Part shown: piece after piece, positions 8,342 to 17,779 of the stretch | How the letters are laid out: each line of letters starts with the position of its first letter | How positions within the stretch are numbered: the first letter of the stretch is position 1 | DNA from: Cupidesulfovibrio sp000226255 | Lineage (GTDB): Bacteria > Desulfobacterota > Desulfovibrionia > Desulfovibrionales > Desulfovibrionaceae | Assembly: GCF_003402415.2 (NCBI RefSeq) | Contig: NZ_AP036014.1 | Coordinates: 1,612,001-1,676,000, forward strand | Direction of reading: 5' to 3' | Length of the DNA: 64,000 nt | The notes under the pieces: generated by a model | The model's input: the letters and a program-made list of their open reading frames with translations, nothing else | The model's database searches: none | Told to the model about the DNA's origin: nothing | Program-made: the position numbers and the translations under genes

Positions 8342-9454
8342 GTGATCACGGTTGTCGTTGTTGATGATTCCGCCTTCATGCGCAAGGCGCTTTCGAGCAT
8401 GCTCGAGAAGGACCCCGAAATCAAAGTGGTGGCCGTGGGCCGCGACGGCGAGGAAGGGCTTGAACTGGTGCGCAAGCATAACCCCGACGTGGTGACGCTC
8501 GACATTGAGATGCCGCGCATGGACGGGTTGACCGCGCTGCGCCGCATCATGATGGAAATGCCCCGCCCGGTGCTGATGGTCAGTTCGCTGACCACCGAGG
8601 GGGCCGAATCCACCCTGAAGGCCCTTGAACTGGGCGCCGTGGATTTCATCCCCAAGCAGTTGTCCAAGGTGTCGCTGGACATCGTGCGCATAGAGGATGA
8701 ACTGCGCGAGAAGGTGAAGGAAATTTCGCGCCGCAAGTTTCTGCGCGCCCCCCGCGCCCTGCGTGCCCCCCGCCCGGTGGGCGATGGGGGCGCTCCCGTT
8801 TCCTCCGGGGCGGCGGGGGCAGGCGGCGCGGCGGCTGACGGCGCGCCGCGCCCGGTGCTTACCCCGCGCAGCGGCCGCCCGGTGCGCGACATCGTGGCCA
8901 TCGGCGTTTCCACCGGCGGGCCGCCCGCCGTGCAGAAGGTGCTTTCGCAGCTTCCGGCGGACTTTCCGGCCAGCATCCTCATCGCCCAGCACATGCCCGC
9001 CGCCTTCACCGGCCCCTTCGCCAAGCGGCTGGACGGCGTGTGCCGCATCACCGTGAAAGAGGCGGAAAACGGCGAGCGCCTGCGCCCCGGCACCGCGTAC
9101 ATCGCGCCCGGCGGCAAGCACCTGCGGGTGGACCAGCGGATAAGCATGGTGGAGGTGGTGGTTACCCCGGAACCTGCGGAGGCGCTGTACAAGCCCTCGG
9201 CCAACGTGCTCATCGAATCGGTGGCGCAGGCCATGGGCCGCCGCACCCTGGGGGTCATCCTTACCGGCATGGGCAGCGACGGCCTGGAAGGCGTGCGCGT
9301 CCTGAAGCAGAAGGGCGGCCGGGCCCTGGCCCAGAGCGACGCCACCTGCGTGGTCTACGGCATGCCCAAGGCCATCGTGGATGCGGGTCTGGCCGATGAA
9401 ATCATAGACATAGACGACATGGCCTCTGCCATAATGTCGGGACTGTACAAATAG
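8342..9454 (+). CDS. cheB: Protein-glutamate methylesterase CheB
   Basis: A 370-residue chemotaxis adaptation enzyme that removes methyl groups (or amides) from receptor glutamates. The N-terminal receiver domain shows VVDDSAFMRK and the phospho-acceptor LDIEMPRMDG near residue 57. A Pro/Ala-rich linker follows. The C-terminal methylesterase domain has Ser in GVSTGGPPAV, His in IAQHMPAAFTGPFAKRL and Asp in LTGMGSDGLEGV. The start is GTG 8342, with AGGAG eight bases upstream. It heads a cluster with the opposing methyltransferase CheR and the kinase CheA, which would phosphorylate its receiver. Confidence 0.97.
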   Translation: MITVVVVDDSAFMRKALSSMLEKDPEIKVVAVGRDGEEGLELVRKHNPDVVTLDIEMPRMDGLTALRRIMMEMPRPVLMVSSLTTEGAESTLKALELGAVDFIPKQLSKVSLDIVRIEDELREKVKEISRRKFLRAPRALRAPRPVGDGGAPVSSGAAGAGGAAADGAPRPVLTPRSGRPVRDIVAIGVSTGGPPAVQKVLSQLPADFPASILIAQHMPAAFTGPFAKRLDGVCRITVKEAENGERLRPGTAYIAPGGKHLRVDQRISMVEVVVTPEPAEALYKPSANVLIESVAQAMGRRTLGVILTGMGSDGLEGVRVLKQKGGRALAQSDATCVVYGMPKAIVDAGLADEIIDIDDMASAIMSGLYK

Positions 9455-9680
9455 CCTACCCCGCGATTCGCCCGGTCCGTCTGGCTCGCCTGGCCGTCTG
9501 GGCCGAGCACAGCGAAGGCGTCCCGGTGGACGCGGAGCAGGCCCGGAGTGCCAACGGGCGAACGGTCGCGAAGGTACGTGGACGCAAGACGCGGACGACG
9601 TGAACGGCAGTCGGGGCGGGAAGCCGCAGGGCGGCATGGGGTAGGCAATAAGGCCAGCCATTCCACGGAAGGACGGGAGT

Positions 9681-11606
9681 ATGTCCGAACAGCAGATCAT
9701 CGAGCAACTCCAAGGCGACAACGTCGAGGAAATCCGCGAGGCGGCCTACGCCGCCGGGAACCTTCGGCTGGAAAGCGCCGTGCCGCATCTGGTGGCGCAG
9801 ATTCAGAGCCACAACATCGGGGTGCAGGAAGCGGCCGACCGGGCCATCCGCAAGATACGGGGCGCGGCCGCCGTGCGCGGGGTGCTGCCCCTTTTGCGGT
9901 CGGATGACGCGCCCATCCGCAACATCGCCATGGACGTGCTGCGCGAGATCGGGGCCGACGACTTCGACTCGCTGAAGCAACTGCTGCATGACGACGACGC
10001 GGACATGCGCATCTTCGCCTCCGACATCCTCGGCACCTCCGGCAGCATCCTTGCCGTGCCCTCGCTGTGCGAGGCGCTGCTGCGCGACCCGGAAGTGAAC
10101 GTGCGCTACCAGGCCGCCGTCAGCCTGGGCACGCTGGCCTTTCCCGAAGCGGCGGAATGCCTGAACAAGGCCATGATGGACGAGGAATGGGTGCAGTTCT
10201 CGGTCATCGAGGCGCTGACCAAGATCCGGGCCGAATCCTCGGTCAATGCCCTGGTCAAGGCGCTGGACGCGGCGTCGGACCTGGTGGCCTCCATGATCGT
10301 GGACGCCCTGGGCGAGATGGGCAACATCAAGGCCGTGCCTCTCCTGCTCAAGCGCCTGGACAAGTCGCCCGGCCCGCTGCGCAACAAGATCGCCAAGGCC
10401 ATCGTCAACGTGCTGGGCGGCAAGTCGCTGTCCCTGCTGGGCGAGAAGGACCGGCTGCGCCTGCGCGACTACCTCTTGGCCGCCATGGACGACGAGGACG
10501 AGGACGTGCAGAACGCCGCCATGCGCGGCCTTGCCAGCATCGGCGGGGCAGAGGCCACCGAGGCGGTGCTGAAGGTTGCCGTGGCGCTGGACCCAGACCG
10601 CGACCACGAGCGCCTGGTGGACTGCGTGCAGAGCCTGGCCGACATCGGCTTCAACAGCGCGGTGGACCGGCACGTGCGCGGCGACGACGAGCACACCCTG
10701 CTCATCCTCATAGAGGCCATCCGGGGCATGCCCAGCCGCCACGGCATAGACCTGCTGCGCGGGGTGTTCTGGGACAAGCCCCGCGACGCCCAGCGGTCCA
10801 TGTCCACGGTGCTGTCCGAACGCTGCGACCCCAGCGACCGCGATTTCTTCATCGACGTGCTGGACCGGCACAACGACGCCCACGTGCTGAAGGCCGCGCT
10901 GCTCTACCTGGGCCGCAAGGCCAAGGCGGTGGAAGCGGGAGAGCGCATGCTGGCCCTGCTGGAACACCCCTACGACGACGTGAAGGAAGCCGCCCTCAAC
11001 GCGTGCATCGCCCTGAACGACCCGGGCATGAACGCCCGCTTCCGCGAATCGTTCCGCAGCCCCGACCCGCTGCACCGCATGATGGCCGTGTACGCCATGG
11101 GGCGCTTTGACGTGGACGAGAACCTCGCCGAACTCACCGAGGCGCTGGAGGACGAGGTGCCCGACGTGCGCAAGGTGGCGCTGGAGGCGGTGGCCAACGT
11201 CTGCCCCTTCACCAGCGAACGGCTGGAACTGGTGGTGCCCCGGCTGCACGACGAAAACCGCGAGGTGCGCCTGGCCCTCATCGAACTGCTGGGCAATTGC
11301 GGCGAAGGCAACGTCTTCCCTTATCTGCTCCAGGCCCTGGGCGACCCGGATGACTGGGTGCGGGTGCGGGCCATCGAGGCGCTGGGTACGCTGAAGGATT
11401 CCGACGCGGTGCCGCAACTGGTGGCGCTTACCGAAAACGCCGGGCATCTGGTGCTGCTGAAGGTGGTGGAGGCGCTGGGGGCCATCGGCGGCAACGTCGC
11501 GTTCAGGGCGTTGCTGAACCTGATGGAGTCGGAGGATCCGGAAGTCCAGCAGGCCGCCGAGGCGGCGGCCGCCCGCATCCACGAAGAACAAGGAGTGGAT
11601 GACTGA
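9681..11606 (+). CDS. HEAT-repeat protein of the chemotaxis cluster
   Basis: A 641-residue all-helical repeat protein. Successive ~31-residue units contain patterns such as DEVPDVRKVALEAVANV, DENREVRLALIELLGNCG and DPDDWVRVRAIEALGTL, typical of HEAT/PBS-lyase-like scaffolds. No signal peptide, membrane segment or catalytic motif was seen, so it is likely a cytoplasmic protein-binding scaffold. ATG 9681 follows GGAAGGACGGGAGT. It ends in TGATG, overlapping the cheR start by one base, so translation is probably coupled. A direct role in chemotaxis is inferred from position only. The gap before it (9455-9680) shows nothing clear. Confidence 0.85.
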   Translation: MSEQQIIEQLQGDNVEEIREAAYAAGNLRLESAVPHLVAQIQSHNIGVQEAADRAIRKIRGAAAVRGVLPLLRSDDAPIRNIAMDVLREIGADDFDSLKQLLHDDDADMRIFASDILGTSGSILAVPSLCEALLRDPEVNVRYQAAVSLGTLAFPEAAECLNKAMMDEEWVQFSVIEALTKIRAESSVNALVKALDAASDLVASMIVDALGEMGNIKAVPLLLKRLDKSPGPLRNKIAKAIVNVLGGKSLSLLGEKDRLRLRDYLLAAMDDEDEDVQNAAMRGLASIGGAEATEAVLKVAVALDPDRDHERLVDCVQSLADIGFNSAVDRHVRGDDEHTLLILIEAIRGMPSRHGIDLLRGVFWDKPRDAQRSMSTVLSERCDPSDRDFFIDVLDRHNDAHVLKAALLYLGRKAKAVEAGERMLALLEHPYDDVKEAALNACIALNDPGMNARFRESFRSPDPLHRMMAVYAMGRFDVDENLAELTEALEDEVPDVRKVALEAVANVCPFTSERLELVVPRLHDENREVRLALIELLGNCGEGNVFPYLLQALGDPDDWVRVRAIEALGTLKDSDAVPQLVALTENAGHLVLLKVVEALGAIGGNVAFRALLNLMESEDPEVQQAAEAAAARIHEEQGVDD

Positions 11607-12484
11607 TGTCCTCGCTGTTTTCCAACTCCATCAGCCTGCGCAAGGAACTGAAGATCTCCGACGAGGAGTTCGTGCAGCTGCGCGACTTCATCTACCAGCA
11701 ATGCGGCATCTACATCGCCGAAAACCGCAAGTACCTGGTGGAAAACCGCCTGTCGAACCGCCTTAAGGAACTGAACCTCAAGAACTTCGGCGAGTACTAT
11801 TACTTCCTGCGCTACGACGCCAACAAGCGCGTTGAGCTCAACCGGCTGTTCGAGGTGGTGACCACCAACGAGACCAGCTTCTATCGCAACCCGCCGCAGT
11901 TGCAGGTGTTTCAGGAACACGTGCTGAAGACGACCCTGAACGACCTGCGTTCCAAGGGGCAGAAGCGGCTGCGCATCTGGTCCGCCGGGTGCTCCACCGG
12001 GGAAGAACCGTACACCCTCGCCATCATCCTGCACGAGGTGCTGAAGACCGAGCTTGCGAGCTGGGACATCAAGATCACCGCCAACGACCTGTCCGAGGCG
12101 GTGCTGGCCTCGGCCCGGCGCGGTGTCTATTCCGACTACGCCCTGCGCACCACGCCCAAGGAGATCACCGACCGTTATTTCATCAAGGAAGGCACCCAGT
12201 TCAAGGTGGACCCCAAGCTGAAGCAACTGGTGAATTTCGGGCAGATCAACCTCAGCGACCGCGCCGGGCTGAAACGGGTGGAGCGCTCGCACATCGTGTT
12301 CTGCCGCAACGTCATCATCTATTTCGACGACGAGATGAAGAAGCAGGTCATCGGCTCGTTCTACGACAACCTGCTGCAGGGCGGGTACCTGCTCATCGGG
12401 CATTCGGAATCGCTGCACAACATCACCCGCGCCTTCAAGCCGGAACACCATACCGGGGCCATCATCTACCGCAAGCTGGAGTGA
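11606..12484 (+). CDS. cheR: Chemotaxis protein methyltransferase CheR
   Basis: A 292-residue SAM-dependent methyltransferase that methylates glutamates on chemoreceptors. The N-terminal helical domain includes YQQCGIYIAENRKYLVENRL and TTNETSFYRNP. The SAM-binding motif is RIWSAGCSTGEEPYTLAI, and VFCRNVIIYFDDEMK and LLIGHSESL complete the family signature. There is no C-terminal pentapeptide-binding TPR extension. It opposes CheB, encoded at the head of the same cluster. Confidence 0.97.
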   Translation: MSSLFSNSISLRKELKISDEEFVQLRDFIYQQCGIYIAENRKYLVENRLSNRLKELNLKNFGEYYYFLRYDANKRVELNRLFEVVTTNETSFYRNPPQLQVFQEHVLKTTLNDLRSKGQKRLRIWSAGCSTGEEPYTLAIILHEVLKTELASWDIKITANDLSEAVLASARRGVYSDYALRTTPKEITDRYFIKEGTQFKVDPKLKQLVNFGQINLSDRAGLKRVERSHIVFCRNVIIYFDDEMKKQVIGSFYDNLLQGGYLLIGHSESLHNITRAFKPEHHTGAIIYRKLE

Positions 12485-12592
12485 CGGCGGCGAAGGACAG
12501 GGAGACGGCAACGTGACGGAACGGAACAGGCCCGCGCCCGGTGCGCTTCGCCCCATGGGGCGGGCGTTGGCGGGCGGCGCAAGGGATGGTCG

Positions 12593-13366
12593 ATGGGCGC
12601 GCGCGTAGTGGCCATCGCCAACCAGAAGGGTGGGGTGGGCAAGACCACGTCCACCCTGACGCTCGGCGCGGCGCTCGCGCGCCGGGGCCAGCGCGTGCTG
12701 ATCATGGACCTTGATCCGCACGCCAACGCCTCGGTGCACCTCCGGTTCTATCCGGAGGACCTGGACGTGACCATGTACGACCTGTTCATGGTCGACGAGG
12801 CGGCCTGGCCCGCACTGTGGAAGCGCATGGTGCGCCGCAACGAGGGGCAGGCCTGGGACGTGGCCCCGGCAAGCATCCAGCTTGCCGAACTGGACGTGGA
12901 CCTGAAAGGACGCAAGGGCAAGGGAGCGATACTGCAACAGGCCATCGCGCACGTGCGCGACGACTACGACTTCATCATCATAGACTGCCCGCCGCATGTG
13001 GGCATCCTGCTGGTGAACGCGCTGGTGGCCTGCGATTTGCTTGTCATTCCCATCCAGACGGATTTTCTGGCGCTGCACGGCCTGAAGCTGTTGTTCGACA
13101 CCATCCGGGTGCTCAACAAGGTGCTGCCGCAGCCCATACGATACAGGGCCCTGGCCACCATGTTCGACAAGCGGGCGAGGGCGTGCAACAGGGTGCTCGA
13201 ACTGCTGGCGCAGAAGATGGGACCGAAGATGTTCAACACGGTGGTCGGCATGGATACCCGCTTTCGCGAGGCCAGCGCGCAGGGCAGGGTGATCTACGAT
13301 CTCGACCCCGACAGCCGGGGCGCGCGCGCCTACGACGCGCTGGCCGAAGAGATGCTGCAATCATGA
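12593..13366 (+). CDS. ParA/Soj-type ATPase in a chemotaxis operon (ParC-like)
   Basis: A 257-residue deviant Walker ATPase. It has ANQKGGVGKTTSTLTLG (Walker A with the signature Lys), MDLDPHANAS (switch I) and DFIIIDCPPHVGILLVNAL (Walker B). Members of this family position cargo by ATP-dependent gradients. Chromosomal copies inside che operons (ParC, PpfA) localise chemotaxis arrays instead of DNA. There is no parB gene beside it, and its ATGA overlap with the following CheW-domain gene supports an array-positioning role. That role is inferred. ATG 12593 follows AAGGGATGG. Confidence 0.9.
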   Translation: MGARVVAIANQKGGVGKTTSTLTLGAALARRGQRVLIMDLDPHANASVHLRFYPEDLDVTMYDLFMVDEAAWPALWKRMVRRNEGQAWDVAPASIQLAELDVDLKGRKGKGAILQQAIAHVRDDYDFIIIDCPPHVGILLVNALVACDLLVIPIQTDFLALHGLKLLFDTIRVLNKVLPQPIRYRALATMFDKRARACNRVLELLAQKMGPKMFNTVVGMDTRFREASAQGRVIYDLDPDSRGARAYDALAEEMLQS

Positions 13367-14064
13367 CCCAACGTTCACCCGAGGAATACTTCCGCCAGCA
13401 CGACTTCGGCTCGGAAGCGGCCACGGGCGGCGGGGGCGAGTTCACCGCCGCCGAACGAGCCTTCATGCAGAAGTATCTTGGCGTGGAGGAAGGCGACATC
13501 CTGCGCCGCATCGGCATCGACCCGGCCCGTGCGGGCGCTGCGGGCGTCGCCGCCGGACTGGAGGACGAGGCGGAAACGCTGGAAGCCCGTCTGCGCCGAG
13601 AACCCGTGCTGCAGATGGTGGGATTTTTCCTGGGCGCCCAGGAATTCGCCGTGCCCACAGAGGCCGTGCAGGAAGTCATCAAGTTTTCCACGCCCACGCG
13701 CCTTCCCGCCGCGCCCTCGTTCGTGGCGGGCATCGTCAACCTGCGCGGGCGGGTCACGCCGCTGGTGCGGCTGCGCGAACTGCTGGGCGTGTACGAAGGC
13801 GGCGGCGAGAACGCCGCAGACGCCGGGGGCATCGGAGGCGAAGACAAGTTCATCATCGTCTGCCGCAGGCGCGGCCTGCAAATGGGCATGATGATCGAGC
13901 GGGTGCACACCATGTACCGCGTGCCGCAACAGGATATCGACTGGGCCATCGAGGCGCATCTCGGCATCAGCGTGGATTTCGTGTCCGGCCTGCTCAAGGC
14001 CGACGAACGCCTGGTGAGCATCGTTTCGGTGGACAAGATACTCGACTGTGTTCTGAAACGCTGA
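13363..14064 (+). CDS. cheW: CheW-domain protein (possible ParP-like coupling factor)
   Basis: A 233-residue protein starting at ATG 13363, whose ATGA overlaps the ParA gene stop. Residues 1-80 are an acidic extension without recognised fold. A CheW/SH3-like domain follows: MVGFFLGAQEFAVPTEAVQEV, FVAGIVNLRGRVTPLVRLRELLG and KADERLVSIVSVDKIL. CheW links CheA to receptors. Here the N-terminal extension and the tie to a ParA ATPase resemble ParP, which has a CheW-like AIF domain that binds CheA and receptors. It may serve either role; no other cheW is seen in the window. Confidence 0.88.
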   Translation: MTQRSPEEYFRQHDFGSEAATGGGGEFTAAERAFMQKYLGVEEGDILRRIGIDPARAGAAGVAAGLEDEAETLEARLRREPVLQMVGFFLGAQEFAVPTEAVQEVIKFSTPTRLPAAPSFVAGIVNLRGRVTPLVRLRELLGVYEGGGENAADAGGIGGEDKFIIVCRRRGLQMGMMIERVHTMYRVPQQDIDWAIEAHLGISVDFVSGLLKADERLVSIVSVDKILDCVLKR

Positions 14065-14074
14065 GGAGGCATGC

Positions 14075-14443
14075 ATGAGCAAGCATATATTGATCGTGGA
14101 CGACTCCAAGACCGTTCGCAACCTTGTCGCCTTCATAATGAAAAAGGAAGGCTTCAAGGTGACCACGGCGGAGGACGGGCTCGACGGTCTGGAGAAACTG
14201 TACTCCTCCGAAAAGGTAGACCTGATCATCTCCGACGTGAACATGCCGCGCATGGACGGGTTCACCTTCATCAAGACGGTGCGCGAGCAGGAAGCCTACC
14301 GCGACCTGCCCATCGTGGTGCTGTCCACCGAAGGGCAGGAAAAGGACATCCAGATGGGCATGAGCCTTGGGGCCAACCTGTACATGGTCAAGCCCGCCCA
14401 GCCGGAAAAGATGGTCAAGAACATAAAGATGCTGCTCGGTTGA
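14075..14443 (+). CDS. cheY: Single-domain response regulator CheY
   Basis: A 122-residue receiver domain with no output domain. The acidic pocket is DD in ILIVDDSKTVR and the phospho-acceptor Asp is in LIISDVNMPRMDG. The switch residues are VVLSTEG (Ser in place of the more frequent Thr context) and MVKPAQPEKM (Lys). It would carry phosphate from CheA to the flagellar motor or act as a phosphate sink. ATG 14075 follows GAGGAGGC. A CG-rich stem (GGGGGCCCGGGGGCCCC at 14505-14521) lies between this gene and cheA. Confidence 0.95.
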   Translation: MSKHILIVDDSKTVRNLVAFIMKKEGFKVTTAEDGLDGLEKLYSSEKVDLIISDVNMPRMDGFTFIKTVREQEAYRDLPIVVLSTEGQEKDIQMGMSLGANLYMVKPAQPEKMVKNIKMLLG

Positions 14444-14602
14444 CCGATAGGGACATGTGTAGCGGAACGCAACGCGCGGCATGCCGCCGCGCCAAGGTTT
14501 TCTGGGGGCCCGGGGGCCCCGGCGGACGCGGCCGTCGAGCCGCGCCGGACGGCATCCCGGCTATCGACCACGGCCACGCCCCGGCCTACCTGAGGTGAGG
14601 GT

Positions 14603-17600
14603 ATGAGTCAGGATTTCATGGATCCGGAAATATTCGCCGATTTCATCGTCGAAGCCAAAGAGCACCTCGAGACCATCGAGCCCAACCTGCTCGAACTCGA
14701 GAAGGCGCCGGACAATCTCGCGCTGCTGAACGAGATATTCCGCCCCATGCATTCGCTGAAGGGGGCGTCCGGCTTTCTGGGGCTGAACCGGATCAACGGC
14801 CTTGCGCACCGTGCCGAAAACATCATGGACGAGTTGCGCAAGGGGGACATGACCGTCACCTCCGAGATCATGGACGTCATCCTTTCGGCCACGGACGCGT
14901 TGCGCCAGATGGTGGACAACCTGGATTCCACCGGCGGCGAAGGCGACGTGGAGACCGAATCCATCATCACCACCATCGACGCCATCATGGCGGGCGATGC
15001 GCCCGCTGCGGCCCCGCGCCCCGCGCCCGCCGCACCGGTGGCGGCCCCCGAGCCGGAGCCGGAACCCGTCGCGGCGGCCGAGCCGGAGCCCGTGGCGGTT
15101 GCCGCGCCCGTTGAACCGGAGCCAGCGGCCATTCCGCCCGCAGCGCCGCCCCGGCAGGAGCCGGAGCCCGTCGCCCAGGCCGAGGGCGGATCCGCCGAGT
15201 GGATCGCCACGCTGGAGCCCATGGAGCCCTACGCCCTGACCGCCTTTGGCGAAGGGCATCTGAAGGACTTCATCGACGAGGCCCGCGAGATGGCGGAAAA
15301 CCTCAGTTCCGGGCTGCTGGAGCTGGAGCGCAACCCCACCGAGCAGGGCGAACTGGTCAACGATCTGTTCCGCTTCTTCCACAACCTCAAGGGCAACAGC
15401 GGCATCATCGGCTTCGCCGAGTTGAACAGCCTGACCCACGAGGCGGAAACCCTGCTCAACAACGTGCGCCGGGGCGAGATGACCGGCTCGCACGAGCTGG
15501 TGGACCTGCTGCTGCTGGTGGTGGACCTGCTGGAGGCGCTGGTGTCCCGCATCGACCCGGCCACCGGCAACGTCACCCCGTTCGATATTTCGGCCATCCT
15601 CGACTGCCTGCGCAAGGCGGTGGCGGGTGAAGAGATAACCCTGCCCGCAGGCCTTGGCGGCCGCCGCAACGGCGGCCCCGCGCCGGAAGCCGCGCAGGCG
15701 CACAGCACGTCTGACGCAGATGACGACGAGGATGCGCTGTCCCCGCCCGTGGCCCCCGGCTACGACCCGGACGACGTGGCGCTGTTCGTCAACACGGTGC
15801 GCCAGCAGATGGACAATATCGGCGTTGCCCTGAAGACCCTTGCCGGTGACGGCACGCAGCGCGAGTACATTGATGCGCTGTACCGGTGCCTGGTCACCAT
15901 CCAGAATTCCTCGGGCTACATGGGGCTGGACGAGGTTCGCGTGTATGCCGAGCGCACCGCAGGTCTCGTGGATCAGGCGCGCTTCTCGGGCATGGATTTC
16001 AGCCTGATGGTGGACCTGATGGAGCAGGAAACCTCCATCATCGGCGACATGCTGGAAAAGCAGATCGCCCGCATCAGCACGCCAGCGCCCGAAGCGGCGG
16101 CACCCGCAGCCGCCCCGGCGCCCCAGCCCAAGGCTGCGGCTGCACCTGCCCCTGCCCCAGCCGCGCCCACCGCCGCCACGCCGCAGGGCGACGACGAGGA
16201 CGAGGAGCCGGAAGACGACGATACCGCCGTGGTCACCATTTCCTCGGTGACCGGGGCCACCGCGCCGACCGCTCCGGCCGAAGCGGTGAAGCCCGCCGCG
16301 CCCGCCGCCGCTGCCGCGCCCGTGGCCAAGCCCGCTCCGGCAGCGCCCCCCAAGCCTGCCGCCCCGGCAGCGCCCCCCAAGCCAGCAGCGCCCGCTGCCC
16401 CAGCAGCCCCCGCCGCGCCCGCGTCAGCAGGGGGCCAGGGCGGCGCCGCAGCAGCGGCCCAGGTTCAGCAGGCTCAGCAGGCCGGTACGGCCAAGGCCTC
16501 GTCCACCATCCGCGTGGACCACGAAAAGCTCGACCACCTGATGAACCTCATCGGCGAACTGATCATCAACCGCAACCGCTACACCATGCTGGCCCGCCGC
16601 CTGGAGGACGACACCAACGTCGTCATCGCGGAAGTGGCCCAGGACCTGTCCGAAACCACCTACGCCATGGCGCGCATTTCGGACGACCTGCAAGACACCA
16701 TCATGAAGGTGCGCATGGTGCCGGTGTCGTCGGTGTTCTCGCGCTTTCCGCGCCTGGTGCGCGACCTGTCGCGCAAGAGCGGCAAGGAAGTGGACCTGCT
16801 TCTGGAAGGCGAGGAGACGGAACTGGACAAGAGCGTGGTGGAAGTCATCGGCGACCCGCTGGTACACCTCATCCGCAATGCCGTGGACCACGGCGTGGAG
16901 TCCGAGGACGAGCGCGTGGCCAAGGGCAAGAAGGCCAAGGGCAAGGTGACCCTGCGCGCCTACCACAAGGGCAACTCCGTCGCCATCGAGATAGAGGACG
17001 ACGGCAAGGGCATCGACCCCGAGAAGATGCGCGAAGTGGCCGTGCGCAAGGGCATCATCACGCCCGACGAAGCCAAGGCCTTGGACGACCGCGAGGCCAT
17101 GGAGCTTATCTTCGCCCCCGGCTTCTCGTCGGCGGAGAAGATCACCGACATTTCCGGGCGCGGCGTGGGCATGGACGTGGTGCGCACCAACATCAAGAAC
17201 CTGAAGGGCAGCGTCAGCATCCATTCCGAGATTGGAAAGGGCACGCGCTTCACCCTGTCGCTGCCGCTCACCCTGGCCATCATCGACGCGCTGATGGTCA
17301 ACGTGGCGGGCGAGATGTACGCCATCCCGCTGGACGCCGTGTCGGAAACCACCAAGATCGAGGCGCGCCGCCTGACGGACGTCAAGGGCCGCAAGGCCGT
17401 GACCCTGCGCGGCGAAGTGCTGGGCATCGCCTCGCTGTCCGAACTGCTTGGCCTGCCCAAGGGCGACAAGCAGGAGGTGCTGTCCGTGGTGGTCATCCAC
17501 GACAACGACCGCAGGCTGGGCCTGGTGGTGGACCGGCTGCTGGAACGCCAGGAGATCGTCATCAAGCCCCTGGGGGCCTACCTTGGCGACCTCAAGGGCA

Positions 17601-17692
17601 TCTCCGGCGCGACCATCATGGGCGACGGCAGCGTCATCCTGATCCTGGACCCGCATGAGGTGTACATGATGGCCACTTCAAAGGCCATCTAG
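14603..17692 (+). CDS. cheA: Chemotaxis histidine kinase CheA with three Hpt-type modules
   Basis: At 1029 residues it is much longer than the usual ~650. Hpt domain 1 has His50 in MHSLKGASGFLGL. A second Hpt has His260 in FHNLKGNSGIIGF. A third homologous module (about 385-490) reads CLVTIQNSSGYMGL, where Val431 stands in the His position, so it cannot be phosphorylated there. Two Pro/Ala-rich linkers (~133-190, ~495-630) separate the modules. Then follow the dimerisation helices (~633-700), the HATPase with HLIRNAVDHG, DDGKGID and GRGVGMDVV, and a C-terminal CheW-like domain to the end. It phosphorylates CheY and CheB in response to receptors. It is the last gene before a strong terminator. 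Confidence 0.97.
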   Translation: MSQDFMDPEIFADFIVEAKEHLETIEPNLLELEKAPDNLALLNEIFRPMHSLKGASGFLGLNRINGLAHRAENIMDELRKGDMTVTSEIMDVILSATDALRQMVDNLDSTGGEGDVETESIITTIDAIMAGDAPAAAPRPAPAAPVAAPEPEPEPVAAAEPEPVAVAAPVEPEPAAIPPAAPPRQEPEPVAQAEGGSAEWIATLEPMEPYALTAFGEGHLKDFIDEAREMAENLSSGLLELERNPTEQGELVNDLFRFFHNLKGNSGIIGFAELNSLTHEAETLLNNVRRGEMTGSHELVDLLLLVVDLLEALVSRIDPATGNVTPFDISAILDCLRKAVAGEEITLPAGLGGRRNGGPAPEAAQAHSTSDADDDEDALSPPVAPGYDPDDVALFVNTVRQQMDNIGVALKTLAGDGTQREYIDALYRCLVTIQNSSGYMGLDEVRVYAERTAGLVDQARFSGMDFSLMVDLMEQETSIIGDMLEKQIARISTPAPEAAAPAAAPAPQPKAAAAPAPAPAAPTAATPQGDDEDEEPEDDDTAVVTISSVTGATAPTAPAEAVKPAAPAAAAAPVAKPAPAAPPKPAAPAAPPKPAAPAAPAAPAAPASAGGQGGAAAAAQVQQAQQAGTAKASSTIRVDHEKLDHLMNLIGELIINRNRYTMLARRLEDDTNVVIAEVAQDLSETTYAMARISDDLQDTIMKVRMVPVSSVFSRFPRLVRDLSRKSGKEVDLLLEGEETELDKSVVEVIGDPLVHLIRNAVDHGVESEDERVAKGKKAKGKVTLRAYHKGNSVAIEIEDDGKGIDPEKMREVAVRKGIITPDEAKALDDREAMELIFAPGFSSAEKITDISGRGVGMDVVRTNIKNLKGSVSIHSEIGKGTRFTLSLPLTLAIIDALMVNVAGEMYAIPLDAVSETTKIEARRLTDVKGRKAVTLRGEVLGIASLSELLGLPKGDKQEVLSVVVIHDNDRRLGLVVDRLLERQEIVIKPLGAYLGDLKGISGATIMGDGSVILILDPHEVYMMATSKAI

Positions 17693-17721
17693 GGCTCGAT
17701 CAGCCGTAGCTGCACAATCAG

Positions 17722-17760
17722 AACGCCCCCGTCCGGCAGCACCGGGCGGGGGCGTTTTTC
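17722..17760 (+). terminator. Terminator of the chemotaxis operon
   Basis: ACGCCCCCG..CCGG pairs with CCGG..CGGGGGCGT and is followed by TTTTTC, 30 bases after the cheA stop. Confidence 0.9.
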
Positions 17761-17779
17761 TTTGGATTCGGGGATACCC

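Noticed and set aside
9456..11591. A 711-codon open frame antisense to the HEAT-repeat gene
   Set aside because: Its sequence is the usual antisense product of a GC-rich gene; the HEAT pattern is on the plus strand.
14500..14525. GGGGGCCCGGGGGCCCC stem between cheY and cheA as a terminator
   Set aside because: No T-run and it would split the operon; more likely composition-driven.
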